Below the pieces are notes generated by a model, which saw only the letters and a list, made by a program, of their open reading frames with translations, was not told the origin of the DNA and made no database searches. Made by a program: the position numbers and the translations under genes. Positions 1 through 8,569 of a stretch of 64,000 bases of DNA are shown here, in pieces. Each line of letters begins with the position of its first letter. The first letter of the stretch is position 1. Source of the stretch: Kaistella palustris DSM 21579 (GTDB lineage: Bacteria > Bacteroidota > Bacteroidia > Flavobacteriales > Weeksellaceae); the NCBI RefSeq assembly GCF_000422265.1, contig NZ_AULL01000013.1, positions 186,001 to 250,000 on the forward strand, in the 5' to 3' direction.

Positions 1-122
1 GCGATGCGCATGGTCAGCACACGGGTTTTGCCCGAACCCGCGCCGGCGAGAACCATCAGCGGCCCTTCGAGCGTGGTTACGGCGTCATATTGCGCTTCAT
101 TTAATCCTTTCAAATAATCCAT
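1..122 (-). CDS. UvrD/PcrA-type ATP-dependent DNA helicase, N-terminal fragment
   Basis: Only the first 40 codons lie in the window; the gene continues beyond base 1. The start is the ATG at 122 on the minus strand. The visible protein has the superfamily 1 Q-motif (LNEAQ, residues 7-11) followed by a Walker A loop AGAGSGKT (26-33), the arrangement at the extreme N-terminus of UvrD/PcrA/Rep helicases. These are 3'-5' DNA helicases of excision repair and replication-fork maintenance. The fragment cannot separate UvrD/PcrA from Rep-like paralogues. It is divergent from secG. Confidence 0.85.
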   Translation of the reverse strand, partial: MDYLKGLNEAQYDAVTTLEGPLMVLAGAGSGKTRVLTMRI

Positions 123-292
123 AAGTACAAAAAAGTTGGCGTAAATTTACGTAAATTTTTAGAGATTTTTTTTCAGAAGACTTCTCAAAAGATAATACAA
201 CGGCACACTCAACTGCTCGGTATTTTTTGAATTAATGAACGTATATCCTGAATTTCCCTGCAGATTTTTAATATTTTACCCCACCTTTTTGC

Positions 293-321
293 TTTGGAAT
301 AATTTTAAATAGTTATATTTG
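293..321 (+). promoter_or_regulatory. secG promoter (Bacteroidota type)
   Basis: TTTG at 293-296 and TATATTTG at 314-321 are separated by 17 bp, matching the Bacteroidota -33/-7 consensus (TTTG, 17-19 bp, TANNTTTG). It lies 25 bp upstream of the secG ATG. Confidence 0.75.
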
Positions 322-346
322 CACTTCGAAAACTCTGAAATAAAAA

Positions 347-691
347 ATGAATACAATATTTACCTTATTCATGATCCTGATCATGATTGCGAGCCTTCTG
401 CTCATCGTAATGGTTATGGCACAAAATCCAAAAGGCGGCGGTCTTTCCGGAACTTTTGGCGGAACTTCTTCAGCCCAGTTCGGTGTACAGCGTACCAACG
501 ACTTTATGGAGAAAGCGACCTGGAGTTTAGGCGCGATCATTGTGGTTCTGATTTTGGTGAGTGTTATTTTAACTGCGAAGCCGATCACACCTGTGAAGGG
601 TGCACCGGCAAGACAGGAAGCTCCGGCACCGCAAACCGCTCCGGCTACCAACAATCCGGCAGCTACAATGCCTGCTCCCGCAGCAAATTAA
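347..691 (+). CDS. secG: Preprotein translocase subunit SecG
   Basis: Small inner-membrane subunit of the SecYEG channel, which assists SecA-driven export. The 114-residue protein has two hydrophobic helices (about 2-24 and 57-79) joined by a loop with the typical QNPKGGGLSGTFGG sequence. The C-terminal tail (about 84-114) is rich in Ala, Pro and Thr, common in Bacteroidota SecG. The ATG at 347 follows an A-rich leader and sits 25 bp behind a good promoter, so the start is well supported. A longer overlapping reading frame (319-807) is an out-of-frame shadow. The gene is monocistronic and ends at a hairpin terminator shared with the convergent glycosyltransferase. Confidence 0.95.
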   Translation: MNTIFTLFMILIMIASLLLIVMVMAQNPKGGGLSGTFGGTSSAQFGVQRTNDFMEKATWSLGAIIVVLILVSVILTAKPITPVKGAPARQEAPAPQTAPATNNPAATMPAPAAN

Positions 692-716
692 GCATAGAGT
701 TTTTTAACGAAAATAA

Positions 717-750
717 AAAAGAGGTTCATTATTTTGAACCTCTTTTTATT
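717..750. terminator. Bidirectional terminator between secG and a glycosyltransferase
   Basis: Inverted repeat gaggttca / tgaacctc with A-run upstream and T-run downstream. It ends secG on the plus strand. The last codons and stop of the convergent glycosyltransferase (stop at 729-731) lie inside the hairpin. Confidence 0.75.
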
Positions 751-1574
751 TTATTTCGTTCCATTCGGTGCCTTACCTTCAGACCGGCGGACAAAAAACT
801 GTGCTGAAGTGGTTTCGGCTTTTTATAATATTTATCAATAAAAATCTGCATCGCCCCGTAGAACCGTTCCAGATACACAAAATCCTTAACCGTGCATTCA
901 CCCTTATGATGAAGGATGGAAGTTTTGCCGTAATACCAGTTCTGATACTTTCTGCGCAGCAAGGTGTAGCACAAATCAATGTCTTCTCCGTACATAAAGT
1001 AGCGCTCATCCAAACCTCCGATCTCCTGGTAAAGTTTTTTCTTCATTAAAAGGAATGCGCCGGTGATGATTTCCACTCTCGCGATTTCATATTCATCAAT
1101 GTCGTTTCGGTAATACGATTTGGCGGTATTTTTCCTGAAATTGGTAAATAACTTTTCAAATGAGTTAAACATATCCGGCACCGATCTTTTGCTTTCCGCC
1201 AGGAACCTGCCCTTGGAATCATGCATTCGCACACCCAGACAACCCAGATTTACCTGAGTGTCGGCAAAATTAATCACAGCGGCAAGATCTGGCTTTTCAA
1301 ATTCGGTATCAGGATTCAGCAGAAGAATGTACTCGCCACGGGCTTCGCGCACGGCTTTGTTATTAGCCACAGCAAATCCCTCATTTTTATCGGCTGCTAT
1401 AAACCTAAAGCGCGGGAATTCCTTTATTAATGTTTTCCAGGATTTATCCGGCGAATCGTTATCAATGATAATTACTTCATAATCAATATTGATCACATAA
1501 TTTTCAATAGATAGCAGGCATTTCCGCAACAATTCTGTGACGTTATAATTCACGATAATGACCGATAACTTCAT
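729..1574 (-). CDS. Family 2 glycosyltransferase (rhamnosyltransferase-like)
   Basis: GT-A fold inverting glycosyltransferase, probably acting at the cytoplasmic face on a surface-glycan precursor. Seen: N-terminal beta strand LSVIIVNYNV, nucleotide-binding IIIDNDS (35-41), the DxD-equivalent NPDTE (87-91) and the late acidic motif GEDID (196-200) with downstream aromatic residues. This order is typical of the COG1216 group, which includes rhamnosyltransferases. The length of 281 aa is usual. The start codon overlaps the stop of the upstream glycosyltransferase by 4 bp (ATGA), so the two are translationally coupled. Sugar donor and acceptor cannot be read from sequence; a rhamnosyl role is family inference only. 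Confidence 0.85.
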   Translation of the reverse strand: MKLSVIIVNYNVTELLRKCLLSIENYVINIDYEVIIIDNDSPDKSWKTLIKEFPRFRFIAADKNEGFAVANNKAVREARGEYILLLNPDTEFEKPDLAAVINFADTQVNLGCLGVRMHDSKGRFLAESKRSVPDMFNSFEKLFTNFRKNTAKSYYRNDIDEYEIARVEIITGAFLLMKKKLYQEIGGLDERYFMYGEDIDLCYTLLRRKYQNWYYGKTSILHHKGECTVKDFVYLERFYGAMQIFIDKYYKKPKPLQHSFLSAGLKVRHRMERNKIKRGSK

Positions 1575-2377
1575 TTTCCCTTTTGTTTTAAATATTTATG
1601 GCGGCAAACTCTCGCCACATATTTTAACTGATAAAAAAACCGATAGCAATGATATTCTGTTTTTGAAATCCTATTTAACCGTAACATTTCGCGCAGATTT
1701 TTCTGAAATCCTTTTTCCATTTCCTTTAAATTGGCCGACAGACCGGAAATGCCGAAAGATCTTTTTCCGCCGCCCGCAAAAACCAATTCTTCATTTAAGA
1801 TATACATCTTATCTTTCTCAGAAATTTTCAGCCAGTAATTTATGTCCTCTCCGTACTTCTGGCCGCCATCAAAATAACCTGTGTTGTCTAAAATTTCCCG
1901 TTTTAAAATTACAGTGGAGGGCTGCGCTTCATTTCTGAACATCAATTTACGAAAAGTAACTGCAGATAAATTATTTCTGAAATCGGTGTAAGGATATTTC
2001 AGCACATGATTCACACGTCTTGTTGCCAAAAAATCGACAGGGAAACCTGCATTGTGGAAAATGTGCATTTGTTTCGCTGTTTTTTCCGGCAGCCATTCGT
2101 CATCAGCATCCAGAAAGGCAAGGTGGGAACCTTTTGCAATTTTCATCGCGGCATTTCTTGCAGCGGAAACTCCTGCGTTCTGCTGATCAATAATAATAAG
2201 GTTTAGGTCTTTATTCTCTGCTTTAAAATTTTCAATGATCTGCCGGCTTTTATCCGTGGAACCATCATTAACAGTAATAATTTCAAAGCTTTCAGCAGCA
2301 GTCTGATTTTTGACGGAATTCAAAGCACGCAAAATACTTTCTTCAGCATTATAAACAGGAATAATTACGGAAATCAT
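1571..2377 (-). CDS. Family 2 glycosyltransferase
   Basis: GT-A glycosyltransferase of 268 aa. Seen: N-terminal ISVIIPVYNAE (2-12), NDGSTD (37-42) for nucleotide-sugar binding, LDADDEW (89-95) as the metal-binding DxD region, and a later GED catalytic-base motif near residue 177. It lies 59 bp downstream of recR on the same strand and overlaps the next glycosyltransferase by 4 bp, giving a recR-GT2-GT2 order. The two glycosyltransferases probably act in sequence on one cell-surface glycan, but no polymerase, flippase or acceptor gene is nearby to say which. Confidence 0.85.
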   Translation of the reverse strand: MISVIIPVYNAEESILRALNSVKNQTAAESFEIITVNDGSTDKSRQIIENFKAENKDLNLIIIDQQNAGVSAARNAAMKIAKGSHLAFLDADDEWLPEKTAKQMHIFHNAGFPVDFLATRRVNHVLKYPYTDFRNNLSAVTFRKLMFRNEAQPSTVILKREILDNTGYFDGGQKYGEDINYWLKISEKDKMYILNEELVFAGGGKRSFGISGLSANLKEMEKGFQKNLREMLRLNRISKTEYHCYRFFYQLKYVARVCRHKYLKQKGK

Positions 2378-2436
2378 GCGCAGAAAACTTTTATAAAAAA
2401 TTCAGTGCTAAAATAGGAAAAACTTCGCCGCGGCGC

Positions 2437-3048
2437 TTAATCTTTCTCGTTATAAGGTAAACGGTTTTGAATCGAGCGGCCGAGGGAAATTTCGTCGGCA
2501 TATTCCAGTTCATCGCCAACGGAGATTCCACGAGCAATGGTGGAGAAGTTAACGTCTGCGTTCTTGAACTTGCGGTAAATATAGTAAGCGGTCGTATCGC
2601 CCTCCATGGTGGCGCTGAGCGCAAAGATCAACTCTTTTATCTCACCTGCAGCGAGTTTTTTTTCGATCGACGAAATGTTCAGCTGGTTCGGACCAATTCC
2701 TTCCATTGGCGATATCTTACCACCGAGGACCAAGTATTTTCCACGGAATTTTCCTGTATTTTCAATCGCCATTACATCGCGTACATCTTCAACCACGCAT
2801 AAAATCTCAGGATTTCTTTTTGGGTTCGAGCAGATCTCACAAATTTCGGAATCGGAAAAGTTATGACAATCGGCGCAGTACTGAATTTCGGTCACAAGTT
2901 TCTTTAGCGAATCTCCCAAAGTGAGTGCCTGGCTTTGCGGCTGTTTCAGAAGGTGCAGCGCGAGCCGTAAAGCAGATTTCTTGCCGATGCCCGGCAGGCC
3001 GGAAATTTCTTCAACCGCTTTTGCTAAAACTCTACTCGGATAATCCAT
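2437..3048 (-). CDS. recR: Recombination mediator protein RecR
   Basis: RecR forms a ring with RecO and loads RecA at gaps during RecFOR recombinational repair. The 203-aa protein has the full domain order: helix-hairpin-helix around [13 protein letters not shown] (18-30), a four-cysteine zinc finger (C58, C61, C70, C73), then a Toprim domain beginning VVEDVRD (85-91). Length matches the family (about 200 aa). The ATG at 3048 gives the canonical MDYPS N-terminus. It is the first gene of a minus-strand group with the two glycosyltransferases; there is no evident functional link. Confidence 0.95.
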   Translation of the reverse strand: MDYPSRVLAKAVEEISGLPGIGKKSALRLALHLLKQPQSQALTLGDSLKKLVTEIQYCADCHNFSDSEICEICSNPKRNPEILCVVEDVRDVMAIENTGKFRGKYLVLGGKISPMEGIGPNQLNISSIEKKLAAGEIKELIFALSATMEGDTTAYYIYRKFKNADVNFSTIARGISVGDELEYADEISLGRSIQNRLPYNEKD

Positions 3049-3133
3049 TGCGCAAAGATAAAGTACCGCAGGGAAAGTTCAAAATAGTGAAAACCAAATT
3101 GTATCATTTCCCTATCTTTACGGAAATAAAACC

Positions 3134-3739
3134 ATGGCTCTGCAAAATCTAAATTACCCGCTCGATTTCAAGTTTAAGATCACTACCCTTTCCAGCGACT
3201 TCAATATAACCGACAGGAACGGTAATTACGTTGCTTATGTGCGGCAGAAAATGTTCCGACTGAAGGAGTATGTAATTGTTTTCCAAAATGAAAGCCGCAC
3301 GCAGGAGCTGTTCCGCATTCAGGCCAACCAATGGATCGATTTTAACGCTTCTTATTCGCTCACAGATGTTGTAAATGATAAAAAGTTCGGCAGAATGGCG
3401 CGTAAAGGTATGCGCTCACTTTGGAAATCTCATTATGAAATTCTCGATGAAAATGATCAGTTCAAATTTGAAGTGAATGAGGATAACGCCTGGGTGAAAG
3501 TTCTGGATGGATTTATTGGCGAAATCCCGGTGCTTGGTATGTTTACCGGATATTTCCTCAATCCTTCGTACACCGTTAAAGACAGGAACGGAAAAGAATT
3601 TTTCAGACTGAAAAAAATGCCGTCACTTATTGGAAGAAGATTTCAGTTAGACCGGCTGATTGATATTGATGATGAAGATGAAACCTTGGTGGTATTGAGT
3701 TTACTGATGATGGTGCTGCTGGAACGTTCCCGCGGTTAA
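3134..3739 (+). CDS. LURP-one-related / scramblase-like family protein
   Basis: A 201-aa soluble protein of beta-rich, tubby-C-terminal-like character. It repeats a pattern in which a description of structure (NITDRNGNYVAYVRQK near 24-39, EILDENDQF near 112-120, TVKDRNGKEFFRLKK near 148-162) alternates with hydrophobic strands. This is typical of LURP-one/scramblase-fold proteins, whose bacterial role is unknown. It ends with a hydrophobic helix (about 178-196) that may pack inside the barrel. No signal peptide. It starts 85 bp from the divergent recR start and is followed 19 bp later by a lipoprotein gene, so the two may be co-transcribed. Confidence 0.7.
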   Translation: MALQNLNYPLDFKFKITTLSSDFNITDRNGNYVAYVRQKMFRLKEYVIVFQNESRTQELFRIQANQWIDFNASYSLTDVVNDKKFGRMARKGMRSLWKSHYEILDENDQFKFEVNEDNAWVKVLDGFIGEIPVLGMFTGYFLNPSYTVKDRNGKEFFRLKKMPSLIGRRFQLDRLIDIDDEDETLVVLSLLMMVLLERSRG

Positions 3740-3758
3740 AAATTAATAGGATATTTTT

Positions 3759-4253
3759 ATGAAAAAACTTGTGCTTATTACGACTCTTATATTTATTATC
3801 TCCTGCCAAAAAGATGGAAATACATCCGGATTGAAAACAGCTCAGGATTCCCTTTCACTTAAAACTGATTCCGGAACTGTTTCTGCTGGCGAAATCCCGA
3901 ATCAGATCCATCTGGAGACTTTTGCATTTCCCCCCGAAGTTAATGGCTGTTCATGTTATTTTTCTGCTAATAAAGCAGATTTCGACGATGAAAAATATAT
4001 TTATATTGATGATTACGGTAATAATGCTTTTATAAAGACCAACGGAAAAATGATAAAGTTTGAAATGAAGGAAGGCGACTTCGATCCCGAAAACTTCAGC
4101 AAAACAATTAAAAACAGTGACTTTACCATTTCCATTACCGGTCAGAAAGTAAAAGAACTCGGAGAAGTAATGATGTTTCAGGGAACAATGACGGTAGAAA
4201 ATAAAACAGGTGAAAAAACCGTGACACCAATCTACGGTGAATGCGGGTGTTAA
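3759..4253 (+). CDS. Small hypothetical lipoprotein
   Basis: 164 aa with a lipoprotein signal: MKK, a hydrophobic core, then the lipobox IISC with C16 as the predicted lipidated cysteine. The mature part has a Thr/Ser-rich linker (about 20-50), then a compact region containing CSCYF near residue 65 and ending in GECGC. Four cysteines outside the lipobox suggest disulfides or metal binding, though neither is shown. I do not recognise a named family. It follows the LURP-one-like gene by 19 bp and is followed by a terminator. Confidence 0.7.
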   Translation: MKKLVLITTLIFIISCQKDGNTSGLKTAQDSLSLKTDSGTVSAGEIPNQIHLETFAFPPEVNGCSCYFSANKADFDDEKYIYIDDYGNNAFIKTNGKMIKFEMKEGDFDPENFSKTIKNSDFTISITGQKVKELGEVMMFQGTMTVENKTGEKTVTPIYGECGC

Positions 4254-4276
4254 TGTATTCCTAAAATTTTTAGATT

Positions 4277-4308
4277 ACGCTGCCGAATATTTTGGGAGCG
4301 TTTTTTTA
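4277..4308 (+). terminator. Terminator after the lipoprotein gene
   Basis: Imperfect hairpin acgctgcc / gggagcgt followed by seven T residues. Confidence 0.6.
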
Positions 4309-4312
4309 TTCG

Positions 4313-4320
4313 TATTTTTG
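4313..4320 (+). promoter_or_regulatory. -7 element upstream of pepD
   Basis: TATTTTTG matches TANNTTTG and lies 18 bp before the pepD ATG. No clear -33 element was identified. Confidence 0.45.
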
Positions 4321-4338
4321 AGATAAATAAATTTTAAA

Positions 4339-5781
4339 ATGGAATTAGCAAACTTAGAACCTCAGATAATCTGGAAGAATTTCGCCGCCCTGAACAGCGT
4401 TCCGCGACCTTCGAAAAAAGAAGAAAAGGTAATTGAATTCATTAGGAATTTTGGCGAAAATTTGAATCTGGAAACTACGGTTGACGAAGTGGGAAATGTG
4501 ATCATCAGAAAACCCGCCACACAGGGAATGGAAAACAGAAAACCCATCGTAATGCAGTCACACCTGGATATGGTTTGCCAAAAAAACAGCGATATAGATT
4601 TTGATTTTGAAACGCAGGGAATTGCTATGGAAGTTGATGGTGACTGGGTAAAAGCAAAGGGAACCACGCTTGGCGCCGACAACGGAATTGGTGTGGCAAC
4701 TATTATGAGCGTACTGGAGAGCAATGATATTCCGCATCCCGCGCTGGAAGCGCTTTTTACTATTGATGAAGAAACCGGAATGACCGGTGCGATCGGGCTG
4801 AAACCACATCAGTTAAAAGGGGAAATACTTTTAAATCTTGATACTGAAGAAGATGATGAAATCGACATTGGCTGTGCAGGTGGAATCGACGTTACCGCTT
4901 CACAAACCTATAACCTGGAAGAAGCCAAAGGTCAGACTATAAAAATTACGGTCAAAGGTTTACAGGGTGGGCACTCCGGCATGGATATTCACAAAGGTTT
5001 TGGTAATGCGAACATTATTCTGGGAAGACTTTTATACACCGGACTTGAAAAACAGAATCTGCAGTTGATCTCGATTGACGGCGGCGGTTTGCGCAATGCC
5101 ATTCCACGGGAGGCCAATGCTGTGATTTCTGTCCGCAATAGTGCTGAATTCGTGGATGAGGCAAACAATCTTCGGCGAGCGATAATGGAAGAATTTGCAG
5201 ACATCGAGAAGGATCTTCAGATTAATATCGAAACATTTTCATCTGCCGATAAGGCAATTTCCGAAGACGATTCTGCAAAAATTATTCTTGTTTTGAAGTC
5301 GCTTCACAACGGGGTTTACAGAATGTCACCTGATGTGGCCGATCTCGTAGAAACTTCAAATAATGTCGCACGCGTAGAACTGAACAATGGTGCATTAAAG
5401 ATTATGAACCTGTCCCGTTCCTCAGTAGAATCCACTAAATATGCTGTGGCAGAACAGTTAAAATCAGTATGCGAACTTGCAGATATGAAAGTGGAATTCA
5501 GTGGTTCATATCCCGGCTGGAAACCAAAACCCGGTTCGGAAATCGTGAAACTGATGGAGAAAATTTACGAAAAAGATTTTGGCCAGAAGCCACAGGTCGT
5601 CGCCTGCCACGCAGGTCTGGAATGTGGAATTATCGGTGCAAATTATCCCGAAATGGAAATGGTGAGTTTCGGACCTACAATCCGCGGCGCGCACTCGCCC
5701 GACGAGAAAGCAAATATTCCTTCGGTACAGAAATTCTGGGGATTTGTAAAACAGATCTTAGCGGAAATTCCGGTGAAATAA
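4339..5781 (+). CDS. pepD: Aminoacyl-histidine dipeptidase PepD (M20C)
   Basis: Cytosolic zinc di-peptidase that cleaves Xaa-His dipeptides such as carnosine. The 480-aa length is exactly that of the PepD family. Metal-site residues are in place: H75 and D77 in SHLDMV, D114 in LGADNGIG, the catalytic/metal pair E144-E145 in DEETG, D168, and the C-terminal H424 (CHAGLE) and H452 (RGAHSPDE). The dimerisation (lid) insertion characteristic of M20 peptidases occupies roughly 190-390. The start follows an A-rich leader. It is probably transcribed alone from the site near 4313. Confidence 0.93.
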   Translation: MELANLEPQIIWKNFAALNSVPRPSKKEEKVIEFIRNFGENLNLETTVDEVGNVIIRKPATQGMENRKPIVMQSHLDMVCQKNSDIDFDFETQGIAMEVDGDWVKAKGTTLGADNGIGVATIMSVLESNDIPHPALEALFTIDEETGMTGAIGLKPHQLKGEILLNLDTEEDDEIDIGCAGGIDVTASQTYNLEEAKGQTIKITVKGLQGGHSGMDIHKGFGNANIILGRLLYTGLEKQNLQLISIDGGGLRNAIPREANAVISVRNSAEFVDEANNLRRAIMEEFADIEKDLQINIETFSSADKAISEDDSAKIILVLKSLHNGVYRMSPDVADLVETSNNVARVELNNGALKIMNLSRSSVESTKYAVAEQLKSVCELADMKVEFSGSYPGWKPKPGSEIVKLMEKIYEKDFGQKPQVVACHAGLECGIIGANYPEMEMVSFGPTIRGAHSPDEKANIPSVQKFWGFVKQILAEIPVK

Positions 5782-5892
5782 ACATTCAGAAATAAAAAAC
5801 AAAATGTGAGGTGCGTTTTGTTTTTTTTTGAATTTTTTTGGCTTGATCAACTGTCAAAAAATGAAATTGTACATTTAAATAATTATTGCCTG

Positions 5893-6450
5893 ATGATGTT
5901 GGATAAAAACTTTAAACCACGGCTGATAATACTTTCTGATATGTGGGGAAAAGCGAAATCCGATTGGGTTTCATATTATATAGAAATCCTCAAGCCGCTG
6001 TTCGAGACTGTATATTACGATTGCCGCGTACTCGCAGAAATTCCCACACATAATATCGGCGAAGCCGAATTACACGGGCAGTTTACAGAAGGAGGCATTA
6101 GCAAAGCTGTTGAGAATTTAGTAAAACTTGAAGTTAATGCCAGCACAATTCTGGGTTTCAGCATTGGCGGAACTGTGGCGTGGAAAAGTTGCCTGCAGGG
6201 ATTATCGTGCAGAAATATCTATGCGGTCTCCTCTACCCGACTTCGGAAAGAAACTGAAAAGCCTGCCGTTGTTACACAACTGATCTATGGCGAAAACGAT
6301 CCTTACAAACCCGACAAGAAATGGTATGAAAGTATGAGACTGCCCGAAACTCTCATTAAAGGCGAAAGCCACAACTTTTATAGGGATAAAATTCGGGCAT
6401 ATCAAATTTGCGAAATGATTACAAAGAATTTAAACAAAGAAAAACCCTGA
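5893..6450 (+). CDS. Small alpha/beta-hydrolase-fold protein
   Basis: About 185 aa from the ATG at 5893. The frame stays open back to an ATG at 5806, but the extra 29 residues are F/L-rich and lack family character, so the internal start is preferred. Seen: a beta strand PRLIILSDMWG, the nucleophile elbow GFSIGG (catalytic Ser), an acid in YGENDPYKPD and a C-terminal His in GESHNFYRD. These form a complete Ser-Asp-His triad of an esterase- or thioesterase-like enzyme. The substrate cannot be predicted. The stop codon lies inside the shared terminator at 6441-6463. Confidence 0.7.
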   Translation: MMLDKNFKPRLIILSDMWGKAKSDWVSYYIEILKPLFETVYYDCRVLAEIPTHNIGEAELHGQFTEGGISKAVENLVKLEVNASTILGFSIGGTVAWKSCLQGLSCRNIYAVSSTRLRKETEKPAVVTQLIYGENDPYKPDKKWYESMRLPETLIKGESHNFYRDKIRAYQICEMITKNLNKEKP

Positions 6451-6463
6451 ATTTCAGGGTTTT
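6441..6463. terminator. Bidirectional terminator
   Basis: Near-perfect palindrome aaaaccctga / tcagggtttt between the convergent hydrolase (+) and SDR (-) genes. Confidence 0.8.
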
Positions 6464-6468
6464 CACTT

Positions 6469-7503
6469 TTATCGCGCATCGGCGCGCTTGGTTTTATTTT
6501 TATTTTTTTTCTTTTTCGATGATTTTGTAAGCAGAAATCCCAGACCTAATCCAACGCCCATCATCAAAACGGTTTGCGTTTTTTTCGAAGGAACCGGCAC
6601 TGCCATTTCGCCATAAATTCTCATCGGACTTTCAGAGGGATAATTTACATTTCCATCTGTATTCGTGGTGGCATTTTCTTTCATCACCAACCTCATCGCG
6701 GCAGAAGCGGTATTAATGATTGCTTTCGGGAAAAGACCGTACAAAACTTTCATCACCGCGGCGTAACCGTCAGTTATGAAACTTTTCTTCGGATTAACCG
6801 CGGCTTCAACCATATAACCGGCAAGCTGACGCGGGTCTGTAGAAAACGGCGGAATTTTAAAATCAAGACCGGAGTATTTCGCCGAATGCATATTTCCGGT
6901 AGACCTTTGAATTCCCGGATATAGTCCGACGATATGAATATTTGGTTCATCCGAAACTTCGCCCTGCAATCCTTCGACCATTCCACGTATCCCAAATTTC
7001 GTAGTTGAATAGGCTGTGGAATATGGCGCCGGCATATAACCGCCTATCGACACGTTGTTGATCAGAATTCCTTCTTTTTGTTTTTTAAATATTGGCAGAA
7101 CGGCGTACGCGCCGTGCATATATCCCAAAAGATTGGTTTTCACGACCTGCTCCATACTTTCAAGCGGTATATCTTCGAATTTTCCGCTTGCCATCACGCC
7201 GGCGTTATTTACCCAGATGTCGATCCGGCCATTAAACTGGAGCGCGCGCTCGGCGAGATTTTTTACATCTTCTGCATTTGACACATCGGTCTGCACGCCA
7301 AGAGCAACTACACCCAGATCGTGGCAAAGCGCCACAGTTTCATCAAGTCCTTTCTGCCCACGCGCGGCAACAACCACGTTACAGCCGGCAAGGGCAAAAG
7401 CCTCTGCAGCTGCACGTCCTACGCCGCTTGTCCCACCTGTAATAACGACTGTTTTGCCGTGTAAATTTCCCACATTCCGCTCTCTTTCTGCTGTTGTATC
7501 CAT
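6469..7503 (-). CDS. SDR family oxidoreductase with C-terminal hydrophobic/polylysine tail
   Basis: Classical short-chain dehydrogenase. Seen: cofactor loop TGGTSGVG (22-29), NNAG (99-102), S152 and the catalytic Y165-xxx-K169. At 344 aa it is about 90 residues longer than a minimal SDR. The extension carries a glycine/leucine-rich hydrophobic stretch (MMGVGLGLGFLL, about 313-325) and a very basic end (SSKKKKNKNKTKR), suggesting peripheral or tail membrane anchoring. Substrate unknown; such long SDRs are often annotated only by fold. Monocistronic, with its own start region at 7504-7634 facing the DUF4256 gene. Confidence 0.88.
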   Translation of the reverse strand: MDTTAERERNVGNLHGKTVVITGGTSGVGRAAAEAFALAGCNVVVAARGQKGLDETVALCHDLGVVALGVQTDVSNAEDVKNLAERALQFNGRIDIWVNNAGVMASGKFEDIPLESMEQVVKTNLLGYMHGAYAVLPIFKKQKEGILINNVSIGGYMPAPYSTAYSTTKFGIRGMVEGLQGEVSDEPNIHIVGLYPGIQRSTGNMHSAKYSGLDFKIPPFSTDPRQLAGYMVEAAVNPKKSFITDGYAAVMKVLYGLFPKAIINTASAAMRLVMKENATTNTDGNVNYPSESPMRIYGEMAVPVPSKKTQTVLMMGVGLGLGFLLTKSSKKKKNKNKTKRADAR

Positions 7504-7634
7504 TGTAATATTTATTTGTGGTTAAGGAAGTATCAATTTTTGTGCAACTTATTTTTCAATTCACTTTTGAAATTTACTGATGTTGATTCTAAAAAGAGAA
7601 ATTCACTACTTTTAACCTATTAAATGATTCCAAC

Positions 7635-8183
7635 ATGACCAATAAAAATTCCTCTACCGAGCTTCTTCAATTACTGGAAGCGCGTTTTGAAAATAACAAA
7701 AACCGGCATGCGAACCTCAGCTGGAAAGACATTAAAAAGAAACTCGAAAAATATCCCGAAAAGCTGGAATCGCTGAAAAATATGGAAAAGACAGGTGGCG
7801 AACCCGATGTGGTGGGAGTTGATGGAAATACAGGTGAATATCTTTTCATGGACTGCGTGCCGGAGAGTCCGATACAGCGGCGAAGCCTATGTTACGACCA
7901 GGTAGCTCTCGAAAAAAGAAAAGAAAATAAGCCCGCCGGCAATGCGGTTACAGCGACAGAGGCTTTGGGAGTTGAGTTGTTGACCGAAGAAGAATACCGG
8001 TATTTACAGACAGTCGGCAAATTCGATCTAAAAACGTCGAGCTGGCTGAAAACTCCTGAAAATATCCGGAAACTGGGTGGTGCTGTTTTCGGAGACCGGC
8101 GGTACGACACGGTTTTCGTATATCACAATGGTGCCGAATCGTATTACGCCGGTCGTGGCTTCCGGGGCGTTCTGCGCGTTTAA
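7635..8183 (+). CDS. DUF4256 domain-containing protein
   Basis: 182-aa soluble protein without signal peptide. The conserved pattern fits the DUF4256 family: a helical N-terminus with SWKDI, GGEPDVVGVD, a block EYLFMDCVPESP(I)QRRSLCYD, ALGVELLTEEEYR and a C-terminal aromatic strand region ending FRGVLRV. The family has no established biochemical role. The stop overlaps the end of a small convergent gene (8180-8380) by 4 bp. Confidence 0.8.
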   Translation: MTNKNSSTELLQLLEARFENNKNRHANLSWKDIKKKLEKYPEKLESLKNMEKTGGEPDVVGVDGNTGEYLFMDCVPESPIQRRSLCYDQVALEKRKENKPAGNAVTATEALGVELLTEEEYRYLQTVGKFDLKTSSWLKTPENIRKLGGAVFGDRRYDTVFVYHNGAESYYAGRGFRGVLRV

Positions 8184-8380
8184 ACCTGCGGCTCAGTCCC
8201 TTTCAAGACTGAATGTTTTGGTTTTGCACTTTTAAAGATTAATAATTTCGCTGTTGCGACGTAAACTGCTGTTTTTGATTGAAAGCCTACATTTTCAGAA
8301 ATCATCATTTTTTCCTTTGCTTCACATTTGTTAAACATTCCTGCCAGAAGGACAAAACCGAGCGTTTTTAAATTTTTCAT
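8180..8380 (-). CDS. Small hypothetical protein with signal-peptide-like N-terminus
   Basis: 66 aa from the ATG at 8380; an upstream in-frame ATG at 8407 would add nine residues before the signal-like start. The N-terminus MKNLKTLGFVLLAGMF looks like a Sec signal peptide. The rest (a KEKMMISENVGF region and a basic tail) matches nothing I recognise. It may be a small secreted protein or the remnant of a longer exported one. It overlaps the DUF4256 stop on the other strand. No terminator is seen. Confidence 0.4.
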   Translation of the reverse strand: MKNLKTLGFVLLAGMFNKCEAKEKMMISENVGFQSKTAVYVATAKLLIFKSAKPKHSVLKGTEPQV

Positions 8381-8569
8381 TTCAATTGTTTTTACTGTGA
8401 TGGTCATATTTAATGTTCCCGCGAGATACCGTTTTGTATCTTTTTAAAAGAAAAATCCCGTGACGTAACATTCTGTAAAATTAGATTTCCGGCAGACATC
8501 GAAATAGGAAAAAAAGGACAAAAGGAGTTTTTGCTTTCTATCTGATGAAGAAAAAAAGGCAAGGTGTAA

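Noticed and set aside
319-807. 162-aa open frame across secG and its terminator
   Set aside because: Out of frame with secG, cysteine-rich low-likelihood composition and crosses a strong terminator.
5806-5892. Upstream extension of the small hydrolase
   Set aside because: Phe/Leu-rich 29 residues unlike the fold; internal ATG gives a normal N-terminus.
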